Source: Hydrogenophaga sp.
GTDB taxonomy: Bacteria; Pseudomonadota; Gammaproteobacteria; Burkholderiales; Burkholderiaceae_C
Reading direction: 5' to 3'
NCBI GenBank assembly: GCA_020048405.1
Contig: JAIFMP010000093.1
Span: forward strand, 1-58,742
Length of the DNA stretch: 58,742 nt
Shown: positions 1-8,487 of the stretch, in pieces
How the letters are laid out: each line of letters opens with the position of its first letter
Numbering within the stretch: the first letter of the stretch is position 1
The notes under the pieces: generated by a model
The model's input: the letters and a program-made list of their open reading frames with translations, nothing else
The model's database searches: none
Told to the model about the DNA's origin: nothing
Program-made: the position numbers and the translations under genes

Positions 1-647
1 CGACTTTTTTGCCCACAGGCCTGCAAAACAATCGGCCTGCAACTCCAGTCGCACGCTCAGTGCGTTGTAGTCTTTCTCGCTGATGCGCCCGTGCATGTTG
101 TCCATTTTTTCCGAAATGCCCAGCAGGTTCTGCACGTGGTGGCCCACCTCGTGCGCAACCACATAGGCTTGGGCAAACTCCCCGGGGGCACCCAGTTCAT
201 CGCGCAGGGTCTGGTAGAAGCTCAAATCGATGTAAACCTTCTGGTCGCCGGGGCAGTAAAACGGCCCCATGGCCGATTGCCCGGTGCCGCAGGCCGTGGG
301 CGTGGCGCCGCGAAACAGAACCAACCTTGGCTCCTGGTACTCCGAGCCACCTTTTGCAAACACATCTCGCCACACGTCTTCCGTGTCGGCCAGCACCGTG
401 GACACAAACTGGGCCATGCTTGCGCCGGAGCTTGTTGAACCTGGGGGGCGCTGATGTCGCCTCCACTGGTGACTCCCAGGATCGTCATCGGGTTGATGCC
501 CAGCGCCCAGCCAGCCACCAGGGCAATGACGATGCTGCCCAAGCCAATGCCCCGGCCACCGCCACCCACGCGAAAGCCGCCGCCTCTGCCGCCTTCGTCG
601 CGCCGGTCTTCGACGTTGTCAGACTGGCGGTTGCCTTCCCATTTCAT
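1..647 (-). pseudogene. Neutral zinc metallopeptidase (YpfJ-like), frameshifted and cut by window edge
   Basis: This is a membrane-anchored zinc peptidase of the YpfJ/neutral zinc metallopeptidase family. The N-terminus begins [11 protein letters not shown], has a Gly/Arg-rich stretch and then one hydrophobic segment (about residues 35-51). The catalytic part lies in a different reading frame that starts near 417 ([16 protein letters not shown]) and carries the zinc motif HEVGHH near bases 140-157, followed by the ELQADCFAG block. The frames are joined by a one-base shift at about 415-450. The six-C run (plus-strand G run 444-449) is the likeliest site, since one more C gives [16 protein letters not shown] in frame. 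The C-terminus lies beyond base 1. The substrate is unknown. Whether the break is a real mutation or a consensus error cannot be told from the sequence. Confidence 0.8.
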
Positions 648-673
648 GGCAGTTCCAGGTGCCTGGCGTTGGC

Positions 674-2386
674 TCAGAGCACTTCGCTGGCGAAGTCGGC
701 CAGGCGCGAACGCTCTCCACGTGCCAGGGTGATGTGCCCGCCGTGTGGCCAGCCCTTGAAGCGATCCACGGCGTAGGTCATGCCAGACGAGCCCTCGGTC
801 AGGTAAGGCGTGTCAATCTGAGCCAGGTTGCCCATGCAAATGATTTTGGTGCCTGGGCCTGCGCGGGTGATCAGCGTTTTCATCTGCTTGGGCGTCAGGT
901 TTTGCGCCTCGTCGATGATCACGTATTTGTTCAGGAAGGTCCGGCCGCGCATGAAGTTCATGCTCTTGACCTTGATGCGGCTGCGGATCAGTTCGTTGGT
1001 GGCCGCACGGCCCCACTCGCCCGCGTTACCGCCATCGCCCTTGGCCAGAAATTCGAGGTTGTCGTCCAAAGCGCCCATCCAGGGGCCCATTTTTTCTTCT
1101 TCGGTACCGGGCAAAAAGCCAATGTCTTCACCCACGCTCACGGTGGCGCGGGTCATGATGATTTCCGTGTAGCGGCGCTCGTCCAGCACCTGGGTCAAGC
1201 CGCTGGCCAGCGCCATCAGTGTTTTACCGGTGCCTGCCGTGCCGGCCAGGGTGACGAAGTCAATCTCAGGGTCCATCAGCAGGTTGAGCGCGAAGTTCTG
1301 CTCGCGGTTGCGGCTGGTCACGCCCCACACGGCGTTTTTCAGGTGGGTGAAATCGCGCAAAGTCTTCAGTACAGCGGTTTTGTCGCGGATTTCCACCACG
1401 CGCGCATACAGCGAAGGCTCGCCGGGGGCTTCAAAAAACACAAACTGGTTGATGTGGAACTGCGCAACCATGGGGCCGCCCACGCGGTAAAACGTATGGC
1501 TGCCTTGTTGCCAGCTTTCCACCGTTTTGCTCTGGCGGGTCCAGAAATCGGTGGGCAGGGCCAGCACACCGGAGTACAGCAGTTCGCCGTCGTCCAGCGT
1601 TTTGTCGTTTTCGTAATCCTGTGCATCCAGTCCAAGCGCACGGGCCTTGACACGCATGTTGATGTCTTTGGACACCATGGCCACCACGCGCCCTGGGTGG
1701 CGATCGCGCAAGGCCTGCACCACGCCCAGGATCTGGTTGTCCGCTTTGCCTTGGGGCAGGCTGGTGGGCAGGGTGTAGTCCAGCGGCTCCGTCTGGAAGA
1801 ACAAACGTCCGCGCGCTTCGGTGTGACCTGTGCCCGACAAGGGCAGGCCGTGGGACATGTCGTCGCCCATTTGGGCCGCCAGGGCATCGAGTGTGCGACT
1901 GGTCTGGCGGCCGTTGCGGGCCACCTCGGTCATGCCTTTTTTGTGCCCGTCCAGCTCTTCCAGAACGATCATGGGCAGGTAAACGTCGTTTTCTTCAAAA
2001 CGGAACAGGCACATGGGGTCGTGCAACAGCACGTTGGTGTCCAGCACAAACAACTTGGGCGGCCCGCTGGGCTTGCGCTGGCGGCCAGCTGATTTGGGTG
2101 CCACCGCAGGCACCGGTGCTTTGGCGGGCAGGGGCGCCGGGGCCGCAGACACAACCGCCGGGGGTACTTGCGCCGTTATGGCAACGGGAGGAGGCGCAAC
2201 GCGGTTGACCTCGGTCCGTGCTCGCCCACGCCCGGAGGCGGCCTTGGCCGGCGTGGTCACAGTGACAGCCGGTGTGGGTGCTGCCGCTTTTGCCGACACA
2301 TCGGGCGCATCAGCGATGGTTTGAATGGCATGCTGAGCCAGCGCAACGCGACTGGCCTTTTTCGTGGGTGCAGGAGGCAAGGGCAT
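674..2386 (-). CDS. phoH: PhoH family protein with N-terminal PIN domain
   Basis: This 570-residue protein fuses a PIN-type nuclease fold to a PhoH ATPase. Residues 1-110 are Ala/Pro/Lys-rich low complexity with no recognisable fold. The PIN domain starts at about 112, with the acidic motif FVLDTNVLLHD (Asp116). The PhoH part has a Walker A motif GTAGTGKT (382-389) and a Walker B-like IIDEAQ (about 490-495). It ends with the GERSRLADFAS motif typical of the family. PIN-PhoH proteins are thought to couple RNA unwinding to RNA cleavage; the exact role is inferred from the family. The first ATG of the frame was used; a later start inside the low-complexity region cannot be excluded. It lies 26 bases downstream of the metallopeptidase start. 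Confidence 0.9.
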   Translation of the reverse strand: MPLPPAPTKKASRVALAQHAIQTIADAPDVSAKAAAPTPAVTVTTPAKAASGRGRARTEVNRVAPPPVAITAQVPPAVVSAAPAPLPAKAPVPAVAPKSAGRQRKPSGPPKLFVLDTNVLLHDPMCLFRFEENDVYLPMIVLEELDGHKKGMTEVARNGRQTSRTLDALAAQMGDDMSHGLPLSGTGHTEARGRLFFQTEPLDYTLPTSLPQGKADNQILGVVQALRDRHPGRVVAMVSKDINMRVKARALGLDAQDYENDKTLDDGELLYSGVLALPTDFWTRQSKTVESWQQGSHTFYRVGGPMVAQFHINQFVFFEAPGEPSLYARVVEIRDKTAVLKTLRDFTHLKNAVWGVTSRNREQNFALNLLMDPEIDFVTLAGTAGTGKTLMALASGLTQVLDERRYTEIIMTRATVSVGEDIGFLPGTEEEKMGPWMGALDDNLEFLAKGDGGNAGEWGRAATNELIRSRIKVKSMNFMRGRTFLNKYVIIDEAQNLTPKQMKTLITRAGPGTKIICMGNLAQIDTPYLTEGSSGMTYAVDRFKGWPHGGHITLARGERSRLADFASEVL

Positions 2387-2412
2387 GGTGTGTTCAGGAA
2401 AAAGCGGGAGCC

Positions 2413-2447
2413 AGAAACAAAAAAGCCGTCAGTGCAACCTGACGGCT
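2413..2447 (-). terminator. Rho-independent terminator after the peroxiredoxin gene
   Basis: A perfect 9-bp stem (AGCCGTCAG 2424-2432 with CTGACGGCT 2439-2447) encloses a 6-base loop. Read on the minus strand it is followed by a run of six T. It lies between the peroxiredoxin stop and the PhoH start, so it should end peroxiredoxin transcription. Confidence 0.85.
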
Positions 2448-2538
2448 CTTGGCGACAAAAGAAATGAACAAGCGGCAAACCAAAGGGGCATGAAAACATT
2501 ATGCCGCAGGGTATCGGGGCACCTGGCCCCGATCGGCA

Positions 2539-3090
2539 TCAGGCCGGTGTGGCAGCGGCAACAGCAGGCGCGGGGCTTGCTGACGGGGCAACCACCACCA
2601 CGGGTGCGGGCATGCCACCCGACTTCTTCAGGGCTTTGACGGACTTCAACACTTCCTCGACGTGGCCCGGGACCTTGAGGCCGCGCCACTCTTCGCGCAG
2701 GACGCCGTCTGGCCCAATGAGAAAGGTGCTGCGCTCAATGCCCTTGACCTTCTTGCCGTACATGATTTTGTTTTTGACCACACCGAACATGTGGCACATT
2801 TTTTCTTCTGTGTCGGCGATCAGCTCGAAAGGCAGTTCAAGTTTTGTCTTGAACTCATCATGAGACTTCATGTTGTCGCGTGAGACGCCAAAGACAGCGG
2901 CTCCGGCTTTGGCGAAATCTTTGTATTTGTCGCGAAACTGCATCGCTTCGGTGGTGCAGCCCGGTGTGTTGTCCTTTGGGTAGAAATACAACACCACGGT
3001 TTGGCCGAGGTGTGACACATTGCTGACCTTGACTTGACCGGTGGCAAGGGCTTCGAATTCGGGAATTTGTTTGTTGACAACGACTGCCAT
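2539..3090 (-). CDS. bcp: Peroxiredoxin, Bcp/PrxQ type
   Basis: This is a thiol peroxidase of the Bcp (bacterioferritin comigratory protein) family, about 183 residues, which reduces hydrogen peroxide and organic peroxides in the cytoplasm. The peroxidatic cysteine is in NTPGCTTEA. The usual nearby resolving cysteine, five residues on in E. coli Bcp, is absent (Met in CTTEAMQF). A second cysteine in KMCHMFGV matches a conserved position of the family. The last 30 or so residues are an unusual Ala/Pro/Val tail ending AAATPA, not found in typical 155-residue members. The start MAVVVNKQIPEF fits the family N-terminus; the longer upstream reading is not protein-like. A terminator follows. Confidence 0.92.
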   Translation of the reverse strand: MAVVVNKQIPEFEALATGQVKVSNVSHLGQTVVLYFYPKDNTPGCTTEAMQFRDKYKDFAKAGAAVFGVSRDNMKSHDEFKTKLELPFELIADTEEKMCHMFGVVKNKIMYGKKVKGIERSTFLIGPDGVLREEWRGLKVPGHVEEVLKSVKALKKSGGMPAPVVVVAPSASPAPAVAAATPA

Positions 3091-3122
3091 GCTTGATAAA
3101 CCCTGACCTAAGTTGGTGTTTT

Positions 3123-3135
3123 GTTTCGTCGAAAC
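3123..3135. promoter_or_regulatory. Palindrome upstream of peroxiredoxin
   Basis: GTTTCG-T-CGAAAC is a 13-base inverted repeat about 33 bases before the peroxiredoxin start. It could be an operator, but I cannot assign a binding protein. The rest of the gap 3091-3262 shows only a short GCGGGT/ACCCGC palindrome (3233-3246), which could be a weak terminator for the upstream gene. Confidence 0.3.
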
Positions 3136-3262
3136 AGGCCCTGTCTGGGCGCGGGAAAAGCAGCGACAAAGTGCAACCCCGCATTTTACTCCCTGCAGCA
3201 CCCTCCACCGGGTTCGCAAGGGCAGATCCGCAGCGGGTAAACCCGCACAGCAGCTGTGGCGG

Positions 3263-3643
3263 TCAGCCTAATTGAGACTCCAGCAGCAAAGCCACCACCA
3301 CCCGGCGGCCCTCTTGAGCCAATATGTTGAAGGTCCGGCAGGCCGCGAGGGTGTCCATGGTTTCAAAACCGACCCGCTGCGCCATCAGGCTGGCGTGCAG
3401 CGAGGGGTGGACAAAGCGCAGCTTGGGGCCGCTGCCAAAAATGACCACTTCCGGCTGATGAACCAGCAATTGGTCAAAGTGCTCCGGGCGCAAATCCTCC
3501 AGACTGGTACACGGCCAGGGCTCGCGGGCACCCATGCTGGACAGGACCACGCTGTGCCGAATTTTTTCCCCGTTCACTGAAATCCATCCGTCACCGTACG
3601 CCTGAATGGTGTGTGCATCGGCGCGATCTGCGTGGAGTTTCAT
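3263..3643 (-). CDS. Mth938-like (DUF498) domain protein
   Basis: This 126-residue protein matches the Mth938/DUF498 family in length and motifs: an N-terminal MKLHADRADAHTIQAYG, a central VVLSSMGAREPW, then LLVHQPEVVIFGSG and the C-terminal FETMDTLAACRTFNILAQEGRRVVVALL split by loops. Relatives are small single-domain proteins of unknown biochemical function; human NDUFAF3 belongs to the wider fold. The start at MKLHAD was chosen because it gives the usual family length. Longer readings run into the start of alaA on the other strand. The gene is divergent from alaA with about 118 bases between the two starts. Confidence 0.8.
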   Translation of the reverse strand: MKLHADRADAHTIQAYGDGWISVNGEKIRHSVVLSSMGAREPWPCTSLEDLRPEHFDQLLVHQPEVVIFGSGPKLRFVHPSLHASLMAQRVGFETMDTLAACRTFNILAQEGRRVVVALLLESQLG

Positions 3644-3761
3644 GGATTCAGGTGGAGAGAAGGGTGTGGTGCGCCCAATATGGGGCGTGAAATATGGTGA
3701 AATTGTAGGCTTCGCCTCACAGGCTTGCTCCCAACCCATTTCCGCCAGCAATGGCCCGGCC

Positions 3762-5063
3762 ATGACCGTACGCACCATTTCCAAGTCTTCCAAGCTGTCC
3801 AACGTCTGCTATGACATCCGCGGCCCCATCATGGACCGCGCGCGCCAGATGGAAGACGAAGGCCAGAAGATCATCAAGCTCAACATCGGCAATGACAGCC
3901 CCGAAGAGGTGCAGCAGGACATGATCCGCAACCTGCCCAACTCGGCGGGTTATTCCGACAGCAAGGGCATTTTTGCTGCACGCAAGGCCGTCATGCACTA
4001 CACCCAGCAGCAGGGCATCAAAGGCGTGACGCTGGATGACATTTACCTGGGCAACGGCGCGAGCGAACTGATCGTCATGGCCACCAATGCCTTGCTCGAC
4101 ACAGGAGACGAGGTTCTGCTACCGTCGCCCGACTACCCGCTGTGGACGGCTGCTGCCAGCTTGTCGGGAGGCACACCCGTGCACTACCGCTGCGACGAAG
4201 ACAACGGTTGGACGCCCAACCTGGACGACATCCGCGCCAAGATCACGCCACGCACCAAGGGCATTGTGGTCATCAACCCCAACAACCCGACAGGCGCGCT
4301 GTATTCGGACGAACTGCTGCAAGCCATTGTGGACATTGCCCGCGAGCATGGCCTGGTGATATTTGCTGACGAGGTGTACGACAAGGTGCTGTATGACGAT
4401 GTCGAGCACACGGCCATCGGCAGCTTGAGTGAAGACGTGCTCACGCTGACCTTCAACTCGCTGTCCAAGAGCTACCGGTCGTGCGGCTACCGAGCAGGCT
4501 GGATGGTGGTGTCGGGCGACAAAAAACCCGCCAAAGACTACATCGAGGGCCTGAACATGCTCTCCAACATGCGCCTGTGCTCCAACGTGCCGGGCCAGTA
4601 CGCCATCCAGACGGCGTTGGGTGGCTACCAGAGCATCAACGAGCTGGTGGGCGAGGGCGGTCGTCTGCGTCGCCAGCGCGACTTGGCCTATGAACTCATC
4701 ACCGCCATTCCCGGCGTGAGTTGCGTGCGCCCGGTGGCGGCGTTGTACATGTTCCCGCGCCTGGACCCTGCGATTTATCCCATTGAAGACGATCAAGCGT
4801 TCTTTCTGGAACTGCTGCAGGAAACGCGAGTGATGCTGGTGCAGGGCACGGGCTTCAACTGGCCAGCGCCCGACCATTTTCGCATCGTGTTTTTGCCCCA
4901 CGAAGACGACTTGCGCGAGGCCATTGGCCGCGTGGCACGTTTTCTGGAGCACGCGCGCAAGCGCTTTGGCACGGACAGGCTGGCTCTGTCCTCTGCGGCA
5001 GCAGAGCAAACGCACGCTCCCAAAGTGGCCACGGTCACCAAAATTGGCCGCAAGAAACGTTGA
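3762..5063 (+). CDS. alaA: Alanine/valine-forming aminotransferase AlaA
   Basis: This is a PLP-dependent class I aminotransferase of 433 residues, very close to E. coli AlaA throughout. Shared blocks include SSKLSNVCYDIRGP near the start, the substrate-side block PSPDYPLWTAA (121-131), NPNNPTGA (172-179), FADEVYDKVLYDD (201-213) and the PLP-binding Lys236 in FNSLSKSYR. It makes alanine from pyruvate with glutamate as donor. The start MTVRTISKSS agrees with the family N-terminus. The C-terminus is about 25 residues longer than E. coli AlaA and ends in a basic IGRKKR. It opens the plus-strand amino-acid cluster with hom and thrC, a common betaproteobacterial order. Confidence 0.95.
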   Translation: MTVRTISKSSKLSNVCYDIRGPIMDRARQMEDEGQKIIKLNIGNDSPEEVQQDMIRNLPNSAGYSDSKGIFAARKAVMHYTQQQGIKGVTLDDIYLGNGASELIVMATNALLDTGDEVLLPSPDYPLWTAAASLSGGTPVHYRCDEDNGWTPNLDDIRAKITPRTKGIVVINPNNPTGALYSDELLQAIVDIAREHGLVIFADEVYDKVLYDDVEHTAIGSLSEDVLTLTFNSLSKSYRSCGYRAGWMVVSGDKKPAKDYIEGLNMLSNMRLCSNVPGQYAIQTALGGYQSINELVGEGGRLRRQRDLAYELITAIPGVSCVRPVAALYMFPRLDPAIYPIEDDQAFFLELLQETRVMLVQGTGFNWPAPDHFRIVFLPHEDDLREAIGRVARFLEHARKRFGTDRLALSSAAAEQTHAPKVATVTKIGRKKR

Positions 5064-5118
5064 TTTTGTATAGCTGAAACCGCCCGGCCATCAAGCGCCA
5101 GAGGCATATTTGATAGAG
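5062..5118 (+). repeat. Comamonadaceae-type intergenic repeat, copy A
   Basis: ATAGCT at 5070-5075 is followed after 17 bases by AAGCG (5093-5097), then after 4 bases by AGGC (5102-5105) and an AT-rich flank. The same spacing recurs in other gaps of this window. It fills the alaA-hom gap. Confidence 0.75.
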
Positions 5119-5127
5119 AAAACAAGC

Positions 5128-6436
5128 ATGAAACCCATCCAAGTCGGCCTGCTGGGCATCGGTACCGTTGGCAGCGGCACGTTCAACGTGCTCAAACGCA
5201 ACCAGGAAGAAATTCAGCGCCGTGCTGGCCGTGGCATCGAAATCACCATGGTGGCCGATCTCGACGTGGCGCGCGCCAAGGCCGCAGTGGGCGAGGGCGT
5301 GACCGTCGTGAGCGATGCCCGCCAGATCATTGCCAACCCAGACATCGACATCGTCATCGAGCTGATTGGCGGCTACGGCATTGCCAAGGCGCTGGTGCTG
5401 GAAGCCATTGCTGCTGGCAAACACGTGGTGACGGCCAACAAGGCGCTGCTGGCCGTGCACGGCACCGAAATTTTTGCGGCAGCCAGCGCAAAGGGTGTGA
5501 TGGTGGCGTTTGAAGCCGCCGTGGCGGGGGGCATTCCCATCATCAAGGCGCTGCGCGAAGGCCTGACGGCCAACCGCATCCAGTGGCTGGCAGGGATCAT
5601 CAACGGTACCACCAACTTCATCCTGTCCGAAATGCGCGACAAGGGGCTGGACTTTGACGTGGTGCTGAATGGGCTACGCCGAGGCCGACCCCACTTTCGA
5701 CATTGAAGGCGTGGACGCCGCGCACAAGGCCACGCTGATGAGCGCCATTGCTTTCGGCATTCCCGTGCAGTTCGACAAGGCCTATGTGGAAGGCATCACC
5801 AAGCTGGGCGCAGCCGACATCAAATACGCCGAGCAACTGGGCTACCGCATCAAGCTGCTGGGCATTGCCAAGCGGCAGGCCAACGGCATCGAATTGCGGG
5901 TGCACCCCAGCCTGGTGCCCGCCAAGCGCCTGATTGCCAATGTGGAAGGCGCCATGAACGCCGTGGTGGTCAACGGTGATGCCGTGGGCAACACGCTGTA
6001 CTACGGCAAAGGCGCGGGCAGCGAGCCCACCGCCAGCGCCGTCATCGCCGATCTGGTGGACATCACCCGCCTGCACACCGCCGACCCGCAAAACCGCGTG
6101 CCCCACCTGGCCTTCCAGCCCGGTGCCATGAGCAACTTGCCCGTGTTGCCCATGAGCGAGGTGGTCACCAGTTACTACCTGCGTTTGCGCGTGGCTGATC
6201 AGGCTGGCGTACTGGCCAAGGTGACTGGGTTGCTGGCCGAAGCAGGCATCAGCATCGACGCAGTGTTGCAGCGCGAGGCAGACGAAGTGGGCGGTGAAGG
6301 CAGCACCCAAACCGACGTGATCATCCTCACACATGACACCAAAGAGGGCACCATGAACGAGGCCATTGCCAAAATGCAGGCTCTGCCCACCGTGCTGGCC
6401 CCCATCACCCGCATCCGCAAAGAAGAATTGGCCTGA
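5128..6436 (+). pseudogene. hom: Homoserine dehydrogenase, interrupted by a 14-base deletion
   Basis: Homoserine dehydrogenase reduces aspartate semialdehyde to homoserine, the branch point to methionine and threonine. The N-terminal part (5128 to about 5670) has the NAD(P) motif GIGTVGSGT and VTANKALL. It then runs out of frame and stops at 5706. The rest (from about 5670 to 6436) is in another frame and continues with GYAEADPTFDIEGVDAA, the catalytic block VEGITKLGAADIKYA, and a C-terminal ACT domain (VADQAGVLAKVTGLLAEAG). At the junction the usual KEAQRL-type residues are missing. The bases read CTGAA directly joined to TGGGCTAC, consistent with loss of about 14 bases. Without that loss the protein would be about 440 residues. 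thrC follows 23 bases later. Confidence 0.93.
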
Positions 6437-6459
6437 GCCTGGGCACACTGGAATCTGTC

Positions 6460-7887
6460 ATGCAATACATCAGCACGCGCGGCGACCGCACACCCAAACG
6501 CTTTTGCGACATTCTGTTGGAAGGCTTGGCGCCCGATGGCGGCCTGTACCTGCCGGAGCACTATCCCCAGGTGAGCGATGCCACGTTGACCGCGTGGCGC
6601 AACGTGTACCACCGACAAGGGTATTCCGCGCTGGCGTTTGAAATATTGTCGCTCTACATCGACGACATTCCCGCCGCTGTCCTGCGCGCCCTGTGCGCCA
6701 AGACCTACACCGCCGAGGTGTTTGGCACGGGTGAAATCGTGCCGCTGCGCCACGTGGAAGATGACCTGTGGCTGGAAGCCCTGTCCAACGGCCCCACGCT
6801 GGCCTTCAAAGACATGGCCATGCAATTGCTGGGCAACCTGTTCGAGTACGAACTGGGCCGCCGTGGCGAAAGCCTGAACATTCTGGGTGCCACCAGCGGT
6901 GACACCGGCAGCGCGGCCGAGTACGCCATGCGCGGCAAAAAGGGCGTGCGCGTGTTCATGACCAGCCCGCATGGTCGCATGAGCCCGTTTCAGCAGGCAC
7001 AGATGTTCAGCCTGATGGATGACAACATCTTCAACATCGCCATCGAAGGAGTGTTCGACGATTGCCAGGACATCGTCAAGGCCGTGAGCAACGACCTGGC
7101 CTTCAAACGCCAATACAAAATTGGCACGGTCAACTCCATCAACTGGGCGCGCTTGCTGGCCCAGGTGGTGTACTACTTTGCCGGCTATATCCAGGCAACT
7201 GAAACCAACGCCCAGAAGGTGTCGTTCACCGTGCCCAGTGGCAACTTCGGCAACGTCTGTGCCGGCCATGTGGCCCGCATGATGGGCCTGCCCATTGCGC
7301 AACTGGTGGTGGCCACCAACGAGAACGACGTGCTCGACGAGTTTTTCCGCACCGGAATCTACCGTGTGCGCGGCAGTGCCGACACACATGAAACGTCCAG
7401 CCCGTCGATGGACATTTCCAAGGCCAGCAACTTCGAGCGTTTTGTGTTCGACCTGCTGGGCCGCGACAGCGCTCGCACCGCAGATTTGTTCGGGCCTCAA
7501 CTGGCACAGGCCGGACGTTTTGACCTGAGCGCTGACCCGCTGTTTGCACAGGCTGCCAGCCACTATGGCTTTGCCAGTGGCAAGAGCACCCACTCAGACC
7601 GTCTGGCCACCATCAAAGACGTGTTCGAGCGGCACGGCATGGTGATCGACACCCACACCGCCGATGGTGTGAAGGTGGCGCGCGAACACCAACAATCCGG
7701 CGTGCCCATGGTGGTGCTGGAAACCGCACTGCCCATCAAGTTTGCCGAAACCATCGTCGAAGCACTGGGCCAACAGCCTGACCGACCACCGAAGTTCAAC
7801 GGCATTGAAGACCTGCCCAAGCGGGTGGTCGTGATGCCAGCCGATGCGTCACAGGTCAAGGCCTTCATGGTTGAAAAATGTGACTGA
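6460..7887 (+). CDS. thrC: Threonine synthase
   Basis: This 475-residue PLP enzyme converts O-phosphohomoserine to threonine. The N-terminus MQYISTRGD and the block GLAPDGGLYLPE are family signatures. The PLP lysine is in LAFKDMAMQ, and ATSGDTGSAA is the phosphate-binding loop. Length matches the longer threonine synthase subgroup of proteobacteria and fungi (about 470-500 residues). It lies directly after hom and should be co-transcribed with it. No threonine attenuator or leader peptide is visible upstream. Confidence 0.96.
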   Translation: MQYISTRGDRTPKRFCDILLEGLAPDGGLYLPEHYPQVSDATLTAWRNVYHRQGYSALAFEILSLYIDDIPAAVLRALCAKTYTAEVFGTGEIVPLRHVEDDLWLEALSNGPTLAFKDMAMQLLGNLFEYELGRRGESLNILGATSGDTGSAAEYAMRGKKGVRVFMTSPHGRMSPFQQAQMFSLMDDNIFNIAIEGVFDDCQDIVKAVSNDLAFKRQYKIGTVNSINWARLLAQVVYYFAGYIQATETNAQKVSFTVPSGNFGNVCAGHVARMMGLPIAQLVVATNENDVLDEFFRTGIYRVRGSADTHETSSPSMDISKASNFERFVFDLLGRDSARTADLFGPQLAQAGRFDLSADPLFAQAASHYGFASGKSTHSDRLATIKDVFERHGMVIDTHTADGVKVAREHQQSGVPMVVLETALPIKFAETIVEALGQQPDRPPKFNGIEDLPKRVVVMPADASQVKAFMVEKCD

Positions 7888-7936
7888 AATATGCCTCTAC
7901 CGCTTGATGGTATTGGTTTTGTAGCTATTTATTTTT
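7885..7936 (-). repeat. Comamonadaceae-type intergenic repeat, copy B
   Basis: Read on the minus strand: ATAGCT (7928-7923), 17 bases, AAGCG (7905-7901), 4 bases, AGGC (7896-7893). It shares CATCAAGCG and AGAGGCATATTT with copy A, its closest relative here, but lies in the opposite orientation. It fills the thrC-mobB gap. Confidence 0.75.
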
Positions 7937-7946
7937 GAGGTATTCC

Positions 7947-8483
7947 GTGCGCGTTGTGGTGCTGGCAGGTTATTCGGGCGCGGGCAAAACCACGCTCTTG
8001 GAGCGGCTCATTCCGGCGCTGAAAAGCCGGGGCCAACGCGTGTCGGTGGTCAAACACGCGCACCACCGCTTTGAAATGGACCATCCCGGCAAGGACACCT
8101 GGCGCCACCGCGAGGCGGGTGCCTTCGAGGTGGCGGCGGCATCTCCCCAGCGGCTGGTGCTGCAGCGTGAGTTCGAGCAAGACGTGGCGCTTTCCGTCCA
8201 CCACCTGATTGCCGAGCTGTACGACGGCGTGGACTGGGTGCTGGTGGAGGGCTACCGAGACTGCGACTTGCCCAAGCTGGAAGTCTGGCGTGCAGAGTTG
8301 GGCCGCCCAGCCCGCTACACCACCGACCCGTTTGTGGCGGCCATTGCCACCGATTCCCCTGTGTTGTTGCCCGAACCCACCCAACGCCCCGTGCTCGACC
8401 TGAACAACGCCGCTGCCGTGGCCGACTGGTTGCTGGGGCAGGGCGAACGTTTTGTGTACGACGCCAGCCAATTTGAGCTGTGA
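7947..8483 (+). CDS. mobB: Molybdopterin-guanine dinucleotide biosynthesis protein B
   Basis: MobB is a P-loop GTPase that assists attachment of GMP to molybdopterin. This 178-residue protein has Walker A GYSGAGKTT close to the N-terminus, the conserved VVKHAHH and MDHPGKDTWRHREAGA blocks, and VLVEGYRD in the middle. The GTG start at 7947 is preferred because GAGG lies at 7937-7940 with a good spacing. A TTG 12 bases upstream is in frame but lacks a ribosome site. It begins a four-gene molybdenum cofactor set (mobB-moeA-moaD-moaE) with 4-16 bases between genes. Confidence 0.93.
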   Translation: MRVVVLAGYSGAGKTTLLERLIPALKSRGQRVSVVKHAHHRFEMDHPGKDTWRHREAGAFEVAAASPQRLVLQREFEQDVALSVHHLIAELYDGVDWVLVEGYRDCDLPKLEVWRAELGRPARYTTDPFVAAIATDSPVLLPEPTQRPVLDLNNAAAVADWLLGQGERFVYDASQFEL

Positions 8484-8487
8484 ACCC

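Noticed and set aside
659..2092. Long plus-strand open frame (477 codons) opposite the PhoH gene
   Set aside because: It mirrors a well-supported gene, has His/Gln/Ala-rich composition typical of the reverse of GC-rich coding sequence, and no recognisable domain.
3606..3761. Longer N-terminus for alaA
   Set aside because: The extra residues overlap the start of the opposite gene and are absent from AlaA as I know it; MTVRTISKSS fits the family start.
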